Assembly: GCA_013214885.1 (NCBI GenBank)
Contig: JABSRS010000005.1
Span: 1 to 19,374 of the forward strand
Direction: 5' to 3'
DNA: 19,374 bases
Origin: Gammaproteobacteria bacterium
Lineage (GTDB): Bacteria > Pseudomonadota > Gammaproteobacteria > Enterobacterales > Psychrobiaceae
Shown here piece by piece: positions 6,363 through 14,576 of the stretch; the first letter of the stretch is position 1; every line of letters begins with the position of its first letter. Under the pieces are notes generated by a model, which saw only the letters and a list, made by a program, of their open reading frames with translations, made no database searches and was not told the origin of the DNA. The translations under genes and the position numbers were made by a program.

Positions 6363-7531
6363 TTAAGTCAAAAAATTAAAACTAGCGACCGTTAAATCAT
6401 CAGGACATTCTTTAGGATATTTATATTTTATGGTTTCCACCAATCGGTTGAATCCTTTATTTTTGTCACCATTGAAATAGCTAATAATGTTTTCTTCATT
6501 GAGTAAATTCCCTTTGAAGTCTGGAGATTCGGTCAGGGCATTGCTATAAAGTAACAACGTATCACCAGGTGAAAAATGCACTTCTTTTGTTTTATAAACA
6601 TGGTCAGATATGGTGCTAAATAAATAACTACTGCCATCGATTATTTCTGCTTGGCCATTCTCACGAAATATTAACGGTGCTGGGCAGCTTGCGGTTGCAT
6701 ATTTTAAGCTGTGCTCTTTTATATTGATAATGCCATAAAACATCGTAGAAAATTGCCCGGTTGGTAGTAGTGCTGCCAACTCTTTATTAAGCTGAGTCAA
6801 GTATTCACCAGGATCTTTATGATGGTAATAAAATTGTGCCATTAGGGTATGAAGTCTAAAAGTATTTAAAGCAGCGTTAATACCGTGGCCTGAAAAATCA
6901 ACTAAATAAACCACAAGTTTACTATCCGATAGTTGATGAATTCCCAAAAAGTCACCACCTAATTCTGAACAGGTAACCTCATGATGTCTAACATTAACGT
7001 TATATCTTTGCTGGACGTTATTTAACATTTTATCAGAGGGAATTAACACTTGTTGTGTTTGCGATGCCATCGCTAGCTCATCTTGCATGCGACAGTGAAA
7101 TAATGACAATTGGGTACGTTCAAGATGTGAGTATATTCGTGCTATAAATTCAGTTTGATCGATAGGTTTTGACACAGAATCACAAGCTCCAGCATCAAAA
7201 ATCTGTTGCTTATCTTCCCCTCAGGTTCTGCCTGTTTGGGTGATAATTGGGATATGTTTTAATGCCGGGTCACTGGTTATTTTACGACAAAATTCAATGC
7301 CATTCATTTGCGGCATTTCAATGTCGAGGATAATGAGATCGGGACGATTATTTTTATTTTATAGAAGCCCTCAACACCGTTAGTAGCCTCTTTGATATGA
7401 ACAAAACCTACGGTTTCTAAAATATGCCGCAAGACTAAACGTTAAAATCGATTATCTTCAATAATCAATAACTTGCTATTTTTTCTAAGCTGTTCTCTTG
7501 AGGTTAGTTCGGCCGCTACTATATCAGGCAT
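6363..7531 (-). pseudogene. response-regulator receiver / SpoIIE-PP2C phosphatase, receiver part broken
   Basis: The 3' part (7175-6363) is an open frame of 270 codons with a PP2C-like serine phosphatase domain of the SpoIIE/RsbU type: SELGGDFLG, LVDFSGHG and CPDDLTV hold the metal-binding Gly-Asp and Asp residues. Upstream, the remains of a receiver domain can be read from an ATG at 7531: LLIIEDNRF, then LVLRHILETVGFVHIKEATNGVEGFY; after a frame change, RPDLIILDIEMPQMNGIEFCRKIT, PIITQTGRT, and GACDSVSKPID. Lesions are a TAA at 7442-7444, a shift in the A/T run at about 7350-7362, and a TGA at 7221-7223. The phosphorylated Asp is in LILDIEMP and the conserved Lys in SKP. Both stops fit C-to-T changes (CAA or CGA). 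The GTG at 7175 lies inside the receiver end and has no ribosome site, so the phosphatase may not be made. Intact homologues act in general-stress or biofilm signalling. Confidence 0.85.
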
Positions 7532-7632
7532 ATTTAGTCACTCCTTTGACTAGATAAATCATCCGTGATTTATATATATTAATAGCTGTAAGTTACAACT
7601 TATGCCGATAATGTAAAGCTAATGAATCTGAT

Positions 7633-7664
7633 AACACCAGTTTTTATAAAATAAAACTGGTGTT
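7633..7664 (-). terminator. stem-loop after mnmG
   Basis: AACACCAGTTTT (7633-7644) and AAAACTGGTGTT (7653-7664) form a perfect 12-bp stem with a 9-base loop, 15 bp past the mnmG stop. On the minus strand no strong run of T follows the stem, so it may be a weak terminator or a processing hairpin. Confidence 0.5.
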
Positions 7665-7678
7665 AATTAAGGGGGTGC

Positions 7679-9568
7679 TTAACTGGCTTTTTTCAACAGC
7701 CCTTTTTTCTTCATATAAACGAGTAATAAAGACACTGCAGCTGGGGTAATACCAGAAATACGTGATGCCATGCCAACAGTCGCAGGACGAGCGTCGGTTA
7801 ACTTGATCACGACTTCATTAGATAGTCCTGATATTTGACTAAAATCTAAATCAACAGGTAATAAAGTATTTTCATGACGCTGCTGTTTTTTCACTTCGTC
7901 CATTTGACGCGCAATATAGCCAGCGTATTTAATTTGAGTTTGAACTTGATAAGCCGCATCTTTTTTGTCAAGACCTGGACCACAACCTTCAATTTTCATT
8001 AAATTTTCGTAGTCGACTTCTGGGCGACGCAATAAATCTTCTAAACTGGCTTCGCGGCTCATTGGTGTTTTCAAAAATTGATTTAACTGATCAGCCTGTG
8101 GGCTTTTAATTTGGATCCAATGTTTGTTAAGACGCTGCTTTTCAAGTTCAACAGATTCTAACTTTTCGCTAAACAAGTTCCAACGATGATCATCTACTAA
8201 GCCCATTTCACGACCAATTTGGGTTAGACGAATATCGGCATTGTCTTCACGTAACAATAATCGGTATTCGGCGCGACTGGTAAACATCCGATAAGGTTCG
8301 GTGGTACCTAATGTTGACAGATCATCAATTAGTACACCCATGTAAGCTTGATCGCGACGTGGTGACCATGATTCTAAACCTTGTGCCTGTCTAGCTGCGT
8401 TCATGCCCGCTATTAGGCCTTGAGCGCCAGCTTCTTCATAACCAGTTGTGCCGTTGATTTGGCCAGCAAAGAATAAACCGTTAATGAATTTGTTTTCTAG
8501 GCTTGGTTTTAAATCGCGTGGATCGAAGTAATCATATTCAATCGCGTAACCAGGACGGGTAATAAAGGCATTTTCAAATCCGTTCATCGAGTGAACTAGT
8601 TCAACTTGAACATCGAACGGCAAGCTGGTTGAAATACCATTAGGATAAATTTCATTAGTGGTTAGGCCTTCTGGCTCAACAAAAATTTGATGTGAATTTT
8701 TATCAGCAAAGCGAGTCACTTTATCTTCGATAGATGGGCAGTAACGAGGCCCTGTTCCTTCAATGATACCAGTGAACATTGGACTGCGATCTAAACCATT
8801 ACGAATAATCTCGTGAGTTCTTTCGTTGGTATGCGTTATATAACAAGGAATTTGTCGTGGATGATCACTAGCCTGACCGATATATGAGAAAACTGGTATT
8901 GGGGTATCGCCTGGTTGCGCTTCTAGTTTTGAGAAGTCGATAGTACGAGCATCGATACGTGGCGGTGTACCGGTTTTTAACCGACCTACTCGAACTGGTA
9001 ATTCACGTAAACGATCTGCTAAGCGAATTGATGCTTGATCGCCAGCTCGGCCACCTGAATGATTTTTCAATCCAATATGAATACGACCACCTAAAAATGT
9101 GCCAACGGTTAATACGACACTCGTTGCTTTAAAGATAATCCCCATTTGAGTGACTACACCCGTTACCTGATCGTTTTCAACCACCAGGTCATCACAAGAT
9201 TGCTGGAAGATGGTGAGGTTAGGCTGGTTTTCTAATTTGGTTCGAATAGCTGCTTTGTAGAGAGCGCGATCGGTTTGAGCGCGAGTTGCTCTAACCGCAG
9301 GTCCTTTGCTTGAATTTAATGTTCTAAATTGAATCCCAGACAAATCGGTTGCCTGAGCCATGTATCCGCCCAATGCATCAATTTCTTTAACCAAATGACC
9401 CTTGCCAATGCCGCCAATGGCTGGGTTACAAGACATTTGGCCCAAAGTATCGATGTTATGCGTTAACAAAAGAGTTTTTTGCCCCATTCGGGCCGATGCC
9501 AGTGCGGCTTCGGTTCCAGCATGACCACCTCCGATCACGATCACATCAAATTTTTTGTTAAATAACAT
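7679..9568 (-). CDS. mnmG: tRNA uridine-5-carboxymethylaminomethyl modification enzyme MnmG
   Basis: The 629-residue protein matches MnmG (GidA) throughout. The FAD-binding [12 protein letters not shown] lies at about 13-24, and [24 protein letters not shown] and [24 protein letters not shown] are family signatures. The C-terminal helical part (…[13 protein letters not shown]…) that contacts MnmE is present. With MnmE it installs the cmnm5/nm5 group on the wobble uridine of certain tRNAs. It lies next to oriC and is transcribed away from it, as in Escherichia coli. Start ATG at 9568 is the family start ([15 protein letters not shown]). Its usual downstream partner rsmG is absent here. Confidence 0.98.
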   Translation of the reverse strand: MLFNKKFDVIVIGGGHAGTEAALASARMGQKTLLLTHNIDTLGQMSCNPAIGGIGKGHLVKEIDALGGYMAQATDLSGIQFRTLNSSKGPAVRATRAQTDRALYKAAIRTKLENQPNLTIFQQSCDDLVVENDQVTGVVTQMGIIFKATSVVLTVGTFLGGRIHIGLKNHSGGRAGDQASIRLADRLRELPVRVGRLKTGTPPRIDARTIDFSKLEAQPGDTPIPVFSYIGQASDHPRQIPCYITHTNERTHEIIRNGLDRSPMFTGIIEGTGPRYCPSIEDKVTRFADKNSHQIFVEPEGLTTNEIYPNGISTSLPFDVQVELVHSMNGFENAFITRPGYAIEYDYFDPRDLKPSLENKFINGLFFAGQINGTTGYEEAGAQGLIAGMNAARQAQGLESWSPRRDQAYMGVLIDDLSTLGTTEPYRMFTSRAEYRLLLREDNADIRLTQIGREMGLVDDHRWNLFSEKLESVELEKQRLNKHWIQIKSPQADQLNQFLKTPMSREASLEDLLRRPEVDYENLMKIEGCGPGLDKKDAAYQVQTQIKYAGYIARQMDEVKKQQRHENTLLPVDLDFSQISGLSNEVVIKLTDARPATVGMASRISGITPAAVSLLLVYMKKKGLLKKAS

Positions 9569-9659
9569 TACTCACCACACAGCTCTCAAAAAGGGTGGAT
9601 ATTCTAACATTCCCAGCCAAGATCTAAAACGATCATTTCAGAGCCGACGATCACATAAT

Positions 9660-9715
9660 ATATATAAGATCTATTTAAAGATCTTATTATCTCTTATTAT
9701 TAGTGATCGCAAGAT
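9660..9715. promoter_or_regulatory. DNA-unwinding element (13-mer-like repeats)
   Basis: GATCTATTTAAAG (9668-9680), GATCTTATTATCT (9680-9692) and CTCTTATTATTAG followed by TGATCG resemble the L, M and R 13-mers of Escherichia coli oriC, where the duplex first melts. The stretch is very rich in A and T. Confidence 0.8.
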
Positions 9716-9716
9716 C

Positions 9717-9725
9717 TGTTGATAA
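9717..9725 (-). promoter_or_regulatory. DnaA box, R1 position, one mismatch
   Basis: TGTTGATAA (TTATCAACA on the minus strand) stands where the strong R1 box TGTGGATAA stands in Escherichia coli, right of the 13-mers, with one base different. Confidence 0.65.
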
Positions 9726-9805
9726 CCGATCTAAGATCATGATGATCAAGATCTAATTAGGGATCATAACTTGTTAGGGGATCCTGATCTTAGTTGGTAG
9801 GAACC

Positions 9806-9814
9806 TGTGAATAA
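9806..9814 (-). promoter_or_regulatory. DnaA box TTATTCACA
   Basis: TGTGAATAA on the plus strand is the box TTATTCACA on the minus strand, a medium-affinity form of TTATNCACA. Confidence 0.75.
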
Positions 9815-9823
9815 AAAGGGCAC

Positions 9824-9832
9824 TTATCCACA
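9824..9832 (+). promoter_or_regulatory. DnaA box TTATCCACA (consensus)
   Basis: Exact match to the high-affinity consensus, nine bases after the previous box and in the opposite direction. A weaker TTATTCAAC follows at 9852-9860. Confidence 0.88.
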
Positions 9833-9894
9833 GGCGTTTTCAAAATGGAAGTTATTCAACAATAAGTATTTTTATTTGGGGGGATATAAGGTAG

Positions 9895-9903
9895 TTATCC
9901 ACA
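9895..9903 (+). promoter_or_regulatory. DnaA box TTATCCACA (consensus, R4-like)
   Basis: Exact match to the consensus, on the mioC side and in the same direction as R4 in Escherichia coli. Confidence 0.88.
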
Positions 9904-10070
9904 GATTATATCGTGCATTTAATAGTCAGAGGATAAAAAACGAGCCTAATAGATCGGGATCTAGATCTAAATGAGGGGGAGTTTAATGATCGTCATTGTG
10001 TTAAAAATGCGATCATTATCAAATAATATATGATGATCATTGGGTAAATATGGAGATCTATTGAGGTGTT

Positions 10071-10514
10071 TTAGATCTTATCTGACCATAATTTTAACCA
10101 TTGTTCGGCATTTTCTTCGGGCAGTTTACCGTCAATAATGTCTATTTTGTTTAAAGGATATACTCTAGTAGCGCCAAGAGATTCCAGGAGGGTATCTATT
10201 GTTATACCTGCTTGGCAAAAGGTGTCGTAGCTAGTATCACCTAAACCACATACCGCAAATCGAATGTTTGATAAATTTGGTGATGTTTGATTTAACTGTT
10301 CAACAAACTTAACTAAATTGTCTGGAAAGTCGCCCGCTCCGTGGGTTGATGTGCATATTAGCCACAGTTGATCATTACTAAGATCATAGTGATTAAGATC
10401 GGGATCTAGGGTGGTTGATACTTGATGATCCGTGGTAAGGATCGTTTCAAGATGATCACCGATATATTCACTAGCGCCTAGCATGGTGCCAATAATAATA
10501 GATATATTGCTCAT
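10071..10514 (-). CDS. mioC: flavodoxin-like protein MioC
   Basis: The 147-residue protein is a short-chain flavodoxin. GTMLGASEY at 9-17 binds the FMN phosphate, and STHGAGDFPDN at about 56-66 and CGLGDTSYDTFC form the other FMN loops. These are the MioC signatures; MioC has been linked to biotin synthase in vitro. It is transcribed toward oriC, as in Escherichia coli, where its transcription affects the origin. Its 5' third is unusually rich in GATC (seven sites between 10370 and 10457). The TetR gene ends 27 bp upstream in the same direction. Confidence 0.95.
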   Translation of the reverse strand: MSNISIIIGTMLGASEYIGDHLETILTTDHQVSTTLDPDLNHYDLSNDQLWLICTSTHGAGDFPDNLVKFVEQLNQTSPNLSNIRFAVCGLGDTSYDTFCQAGITIDTLLESLGATRVYPLNKIDIIDGKLPEENAEQWLKLWSDKI

Positions 10515-10541
10515 TGTATTACCTAGTTGTGTGGTTGTTAT

Positions 10542-11165
10542 TTACTGGTCACCAGCATAAGAGACTGCCCTGATACAAAATAGTTGGCATTGTTGAATCA
10601 GTTTAATCCGTTCAAACGTTGGCATAGCGTGAGATTGCCATTGCATTGGTATAAGTAGTGACTCTATTAGAATGCCAATGATAGCATTTGCAGCGATTTG
10701 AGGGTCTTGATCTAAGAATACTTTTTGGCTTATTCCGCGTTTAATTATATCGGTAAATATAGTTGAAAACTCGGCTTTATAGCGTTGGCGTTCTTGAATG
10801 ATTAACGGTGATATTGGTTCTACAAATAAGGCGTAGGCTAGTTTGTCAGCCATTAAGGCTTTAGCAAAAAATTGTTCTAAAGCGCTATCTAATTGTTCTG
10901 TTGCTACTGGTGATATTAATATTTGGTCGGTGTTTAGGGTTAAATCTTTAGCGGCGAGATCGCAATACACTTGTAATAAAAGCTGGTCTTTTGATTTAAA
11001 ATGTTGGTATACCGAGCCTACTGCTAATCCAGATTTTGCTGCAACAGCTACTATAGTAAGGGCACTAAAACCATCGTTAGACACAATTTCTAATGCTGCT
11101 ATTAACAATTTATCTCGCTGGGATGCCATGTGAGCGCGAGTTTTCTCGGTCGAACGGTAAGCCAT
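10542..11165 (-). CDS. TetR/AcrR-family transcriptional regulator
   Basis: The protein starts MAYRSTEKTRAHMASQRDKLLIAALEIVSNDGFSALTIVAVAAKSGLAVGSVYQHFKSKDQLLLQVY. This is the TetR DNA-binding head: a helix, then the helix-turn-helix ending in VGSVYQHFKSKDQL. The remaining ~140 residues are the ligand-binding and dimer part, whose ligand is unknown. I chose the ATG at 11165 (207 residues) over the GTG three codons upstream (11174) because GAGT lies at a suitable distance and the family commonly begins MAYR. It lies between mioC and the sigma-factor operon in the same direction, 61 bp after that operon; the target gene is not evident. Confidence 0.9.
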   Translation of the reverse strand: MAYRSTEKTRAHMASQRDKLLIAALEIVSNDGFSALTIVAVAAKSGLAVGSVYQHFKSKDQLLLQVYCDLAAKDLTLNTDQILISPVATEQLDSALEQFFAKALMADKLAYALFVEPISPLIIQERQRYKAEFSTIFTDIIKRGISQKVFLDQDPQIAANAIIGILIESLLIPMQWQSHAMPTFERIKLIQQCQLFCIRAVSYAGDQ

Positions 11166-11226
11166 GGTTATCACTCATCAACTAAAAACAATAACTTACC
11201 GCTATTTTGTTTAAATATAAAGCAAA

Positions 11227-11799
11227 TTATTGTTTGAGTAGTGATTGATATTTGTCGGCTAATTTTAAAGCTGGGTATTGTTGTTGTAGCTCACGTAACT
11301 GTTTTATTGCTTGGGTCCGATCTGTGTCGAGTAGTTTATCAATGATCTTTAATTGTTGTTGCTGGTCGGGCGTTAACCCACTCGATAGGCTTTTACTAAG
11401 GCTTACTTTCTCTTTGATTGTCTTAATTTGTAGCCCTTGCACCGACGGAATCATGTGATCACTAACGACCTGCGGCTTAGCTTGTAGTTGCATTGGGGAG
11501 CTTGATTGTAGCGTAGGCATATAGTCTATTGTACTTTCTAATGTCGACTCGGTTGTTGGCGCGAAATCTTCAGGTAACGGTGGTGGTGATAGTTGGTAAT
11601 ATTGTGGAAAATTAACAAACAATAATCCGACCATTGCCATACTTGCGGCGATAGATAGTGGCACTTTGTAGGTTGTTTTTTCTGTCTTGGCTAACTGGGA
11701 TTTAGCGTGATCAATAATTTTTTGATCGAGCTCATTCGACGGTTGTTCAATAGCTTGGCGTTGGTAAAGCTGTGACAGTTTTTTATCATCAGTACTCAT
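11227..11799 (-). CDS. single-span membrane protein, possible anti-sigma factor
   Basis: The start at 11799 (MSTDDKKLSQLYQRQ, 190 residues) is fixed by AGGAGGT six bases upstream; the longer frame up to 11817 has none. The ATG overlaps the TGA of the sigma-factor gene (ATGA), which points to coupled translation. About 45 polar residues are followed by one membrane span (VPLSIAASMAMVGLLFVNF, about 47-65), a Pro/Ser/Thr-rich linker and an outer helical end (LTPDQQQQLKIIDKLLDTDRTQAIKQLRELQQQYPALKL). This topology, and the place right behind an ECF sigma gene, suggests an anti-sigma or sigma-control protein. The zinc motif HxxxCxxC of the ZAS group is absent, so the role is inferred from context. 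Confidence 0.75.
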   Translation of the reverse strand: MSTDDKKLSQLYQRQAIEQPSNELDQKIIDHAKSQLAKTEKTTYKVPLSIAASMAMVGLLFVNFPQYYQLSPPPLPEDFAPTTESTLESTIDYMPTLQSSSPMQLQAKPQVVSDHMIPSVQGLQIKTIKEKVSLSKSLSSGLTPDQQQQLKIIDKLLDTDRTQAIKQLRELQQQYPALKLADKYQSLLKQ

Positions 11800-12320
11800 G
11801 ATAAACCTCCTATACATTGTTTTAAGCTAGCTATTGCATATCTGAGTCGGCTTTTGATCGCTTCAGTGCTAGCATCTACTACCCCAGAAATTTCGGCAAT
11901 ATTGAGTCCAGACTCTTGTTTTATTAAAAAGGTTTCTAGTTGCACCTTTGGTAACTTTGTTAAGCATTCTTTTAGTCGAAGCGCTTGTTTTTGGTGGATC
12001 AGTGATGGTTCTGGCGAGTTGGTTTCGCGTTGATCAATCGCTTCAGATTGGCTCGGTTTAATTATATTGTTGACCACGGATAAATGTTTATGGTGATCGA
12101 CTAGCAAATTATGGGCAATGCGATAAAACCAGGTATTAAATTGGGCTTGTTGCCGATATTTATCTTTGGCTTTTATGACGCGTCCCCATAATTCTTGCAT
12201 TAAGTCTTCAGCTTCAGTTTGGTCGTGACACTGGCGGAGAAAGTAACGATAACTTGCTCCTTTGTGTCGTTGGTACAGCAATTCAAATGCTTGAATGCTG
12301 CCTTGACCATATTTAATCAT
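11796..12320 (-). CDS. ECF-type RNA polymerase sigma factor
   Basis: The 174-residue protein has sigma region 2 (FELLYQRHKGASYRYFLRQCHDQTEAEDLMQELWGRVI…FNTWFYRIAHNLLVDHHK, about 12-78) and region 4 (LPKVQLETFLIKQESGLNIAEISGVVDASTEAIKSRLRYAI, about 122-163) and no region 3, the plan of ECF sigma-70 factors. It directs RNA polymerase to a small set of promoters. The ATG at 12320 has no clear ribosome site. The in-frame codons just upstream read SDAKL, which continues the family N-terminus (…xxLMxxYxxG), so the true start may lie slightly upstream or be shifted. It is 14 bp after the VWA gene and overlaps the next gene by ATGA. Confidence 0.92.
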   Translation of the reverse strand: MIKYGQGSIQAFELLYQRHKGASYRYFLRQCHDQTEAEDLMQELWGRVIKAKDKYRQQAQFNTWFYRIAHNLLVDHHKHLSVVNNIIKPSQSEAIDQRETNSPEPSLIHQKQALRLKECLTKLPKVQLETFLIKQESGLNIAEISGVVDASTEAIKSRLRYAIASLKQCIGGLS

Positions 12321-12334
12321 TAGCTTGGCATCAC

Positions 12335-14038
12335 TTAATTTGTCGATGATGTAGATCCCTGTGTTGTTGGCTCTATTTTTCTTAAACTTACGACGGTTCT
12401 TACGAGCTGAATAAATTCGCCACGATAGCCAAAATCATCTTGGCCTTTATGTTGATTGGCTAATTCAATAATATCGAGATAATCATAATTTTCCAGATAT
12501 TTCCCACCTCGCAGTAATTCACCAAAGGCCATTACCGCGTTGGTAAACTGAAAATCATCGCTGGGCTTGGTTGTTAGAAGATCACGGTTGATGATCTTGG
12601 TAATTAATTGACTAGTATCTGAATTTGGTTGTTTATAACGCAACTTGATCATCGCTATTTCTGAGCCTTTATTGGCTGAATATTTTGGTTGTTGATAGCG
12701 TAAAGGATCAATTAATTTATTGGTGGCATTGGTCATGGTTAGTTCATAAATTGCGGTCACCGTATGACCTGCGCCAATATCACCAGCGTCGATCTTGTCG
12801 TTGTTAAAGTCTTCTCGTTTTAATTGACGGTTTTCATAGCCTATTAAGCGGTATTGCGCCACTTGGTCGGGATTAAACTCTAGTTGAATTTTTACATCCT
12901 TGGCGATTATTTGGAGGGTTGAGCTTAATTGGTCAACGAGTACCTTACGTGCTTCGTTGATATTATCGATATAGGCATAGTTGCCATTGCCGATATCAGC
13001 GAGCTGTTCCATTAAGTAATCGTTGTAATTGCCTTGGCCAAATCCCAAGGTGGTAAGGCCAATACCTGACTTGCTGTTTTTTTCGATTAATTGTTTTAGG
13101 GTGTCAATATTGGTGGTTCCGACATTAAAATCGCCATCAGTAGCCAGGATGACTCGATTGATCCCCCCTTTAATAAATGACTGTCTTGCTAATTGATAAG
13201 CAAGCGTTATCCCTTGGCTGCCGTGAGTTGAACCGCCGGCCCTTAGCTGATCTAGCGCGTTATTAATGCTGATGTGGTCATTGCCAGGGGTTGGTTTTAA
13301 TACGACACCCGCCGCGCCAGCATAAACGACAATTGATACCCGATCATGGTTATCTAGTTGTGCTGTTAATAGCTGTAATGATTTTTTTAGCAGGGGCAAT
13401 TTATTGGGCTGGTTCATCGAACCCGAGACATCGAGCAAAAATACTAAATTGGCATTACCTAGTTTATCACTCGCTATTTCATAGCCTTTTAACCCTATTT
13501 TTAGTAATTTTCGATCGTGGTTCCATGGGGCTGTCATCATTTCTATATTGATTGCAAAAGGCTGATTGGTTGAACTTGGTATTGGATACTGATAGTCGAA
13601 ATAATTAATCATTTCTTCAATTCTTACCGCGTCTTTGGGGGGTAAATTTCCTTGGTTGATCATGCGGCGGATATTGCTATAACTGCCAGTGTCGACATCA
13701 ATCGAGAAAGTAGATACTGGATGTTCACTAACGACTCTAAGCGGATTGGTCACGATGTGCTGATAATTTTCACTGCTTTTCTCAGGAATGTAATGAGGTT
13801 GAATTGATGGCATTACCATCCTCATAGCTGGTTGCGCCATGATGCGTTGCGGGCTTATGGCAAAAGTTTGGGATACTTCGGTTGGTCGCTGTTCTGGAAT
13901 AGGCGGTTGCTTAACGAGATCTTGTTCTTGCTCTTTTTCTTGAGCTTGGGACTGTTGTTTGGTGGTGGTTGTTTGGCCGCTACAACCAAGTAACGTCAGT
14001 AATAATGTCAGTGCTATGGTCGGTTTTAACGTATTCAT
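12335..14038 (-). CDS. VWA-domain lipoprotein, YfbK-like
   Basis: The 567-residue protein begins with a lipoprotein signal, lipobox LLGC with Cys19 followed by Ser, so it is probably sorted to the outer membrane. A Gln/Lys-rich linker (22-60) leads to an N-terminal extension typical of YfbK-like proteins (about 95-180), then a von Willebrand A domain with the metal site DVSGSM (D203, S205, S207) and the later ATDGDFNVG. The C-terminal third matches the domain usually found after this VWA (DUF3520). The ATG at 14038 has AAGGAC seven bases upstream. It is the first gene of a three-gene operon with an ECF sigma factor and a putative anti-sigma factor. The domain binds other proteins through a metal; its partner here is unknown. 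Confidence 0.9.
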   Translation of the reverse strand: MNTLKPTIALTLLLTLLGCSGQTTTTKQQSQAQEKEQEQDLVKQPPIPEQRPTEVSQTFAISPQRIMAQPAMRMVMPSIQPHYIPEKSSENYQHIVTNPLRVVSEHPVSTFSIDVDTGSYSNIRRMINQGNLPPKDAVRIEEMINYFDYQYPIPSSTNQPFAINIEMMTAPWNHDRKLLKIGLKGYEIASDKLGNANLVFLLDVSGSMNQPNKLPLLKKSLQLLTAQLDNHDRVSIVVYAGAAGVVLKPTPGNDHISINNALDQLRAGGSTHGSQGITLAYQLARQSFIKGGINRVILATDGDFNVGTTNIDTLKQLIEKNSKSGIGLTTLGFGQGNYNDYLMEQLADIGNGNYAYIDNINEARKVLVDQLSSTLQIIAKDVKIQLEFNPDQVAQYRLIGYENRQLKREDFNNDKIDAGDIGAGHTVTAIYELTMTNATNKLIDPLRYQQPKYSANKGSEIAMIKLRYKQPNSDTSQLITKIINRDLLTTKPSDDFQFTNAVMAFGELLRGGKYLENYDYLDIIELANQHKGQDDFGYRGEFIQLVRTVVSLRKIEPTTQGSTSSTN

Positions 14039-14296
14039 AGTATTGTCCTTAATGATTTGATATCCGTATAAACGAGCGACAGGTCAAAAAGGGTTATTTA
14101 TTTTTATAAAACTTATTGTTAATGAGTACTTACACTCAGTAATAGATGCATAAAATATCACATCAGCATTAACAATCATGAACGTGATGGTGCATCAATT
14201 CGCTTTAAAGCACTCGATTAAGTTCTCTATCAAGCTTGTTTTATGTCTTGAATTTCGACAGAATGGCAGAATGTAGGTTACAAATTGGCAATGTGA
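14039..14296. other. divergent intergenic region (VWA operon / 91-aa gene)
   Basis: The region should hold the promoters of the VWA operon (minus) and of the small plus-strand gene. A TTGACC at about 14085-14090 on the minus strand is a possible -35 element of the VWA operon without a clear -10 partner. GATGCA (14145-14150) and TGCATC (14191-14196) are widely spaced inverted arms that could mark an operator. Nothing is certain. Confidence 0.4.
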
Positions 14297-14572
14297 ATGA
14301 GTGTTAAATTTTATAAGATCAAAGAAGGTGAGTTTTTACGGCTGGTAGAAACTCAGTCTATCACAAAATTTATTGCGCAGGAGAGTGAAAGTTCACCCTT
14401 AAAATTTTCATTGGTTGGAATTAACCCGCAGCAACGTGTGGCATACGCGGTGCGCCATGGTCGAGTCGATGAGCTAAGAACTTGGCGGCTTGATAATTTG
14501 GCGTTGTTTTTAAAGAAACTTGGGGTGTTTAATTGGGAGGTTCAGTTTGAGCAAACCGAACCTCCACTTTAA
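14297..14572 (+). CDS. small conserved-looking protein of unknown function
   Basis: This 91-residue protein (MSVKFYKIKEGEFLRLVETQSITKF…) is the only complete plus-strand gene of the window. It has no membrane span or signal. The order ...SLVGINPQQRVAYAVRHGRVDELRTWRLDNLALFLKKLGVFNWEVQFEQ resembles in shape small proteins of the type 'R-x-x-x-L-D-x-x-A-x-x-L-K-x-L-G-x-x-x-F-E-V' seen near plasmid partition genes; this is only by eye. The ribosome site is weak. It ends 4 bp from the convergent mnmE stop, and a strong hairpin lies in its last codons. Confidence 0.65.
   Translation: MSVKFYKIKEGEFLRLVETQSITKFIAQESESSPLKFSLVGINPQQRVAYAVRHGRVDELRTWRLDNLALFLKKLGVFNWEVQFEQTEPPL
14536..14565. terminator. 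stem-loop between convergent genes
   Basis: GGAGGTTC (14536-14543) pairs with GAACCTCC (14558-14565), and GTTT with AAAC inside, giving a 12-bp stem with one mismatch. It lies in the end of the 91-residue gene and just beyond mnmE on the other strand, so it could end transcription from both sides. The T run is short on either strand. Confidence 0.5.
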
Positions 14573-14576
14573 CCAG

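Larger units (their letters stand above)
9600..10065. other. oriC: chromosomal replication origin oriC
   Basis: This noncoding stretch lies between mnmG and mioC, the place of oriC in Escherichia coli, Vibrio and Shewanella. By my count about 22 GATC sites occur in it, where about two would be expected by chance. AT-rich 13-mer-like repeats are followed, in the same order as in Escherichia coli, by an R1-like box and further DnaA boxes. It is the binding place of DnaA and, through hemimethylated GATC, of SeqA. Confidence 0.95.

Noticed and set aside
10843..11458. Plus-strand frames opposite the TetR and anti-sigma-like genes
   Set aside because: Shadows of coding genes on the minus strand.
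13291..13551. Plus-strand frame opposite the VWA gene
   Set aside because: Lies antisense to the conserved VWA domain.
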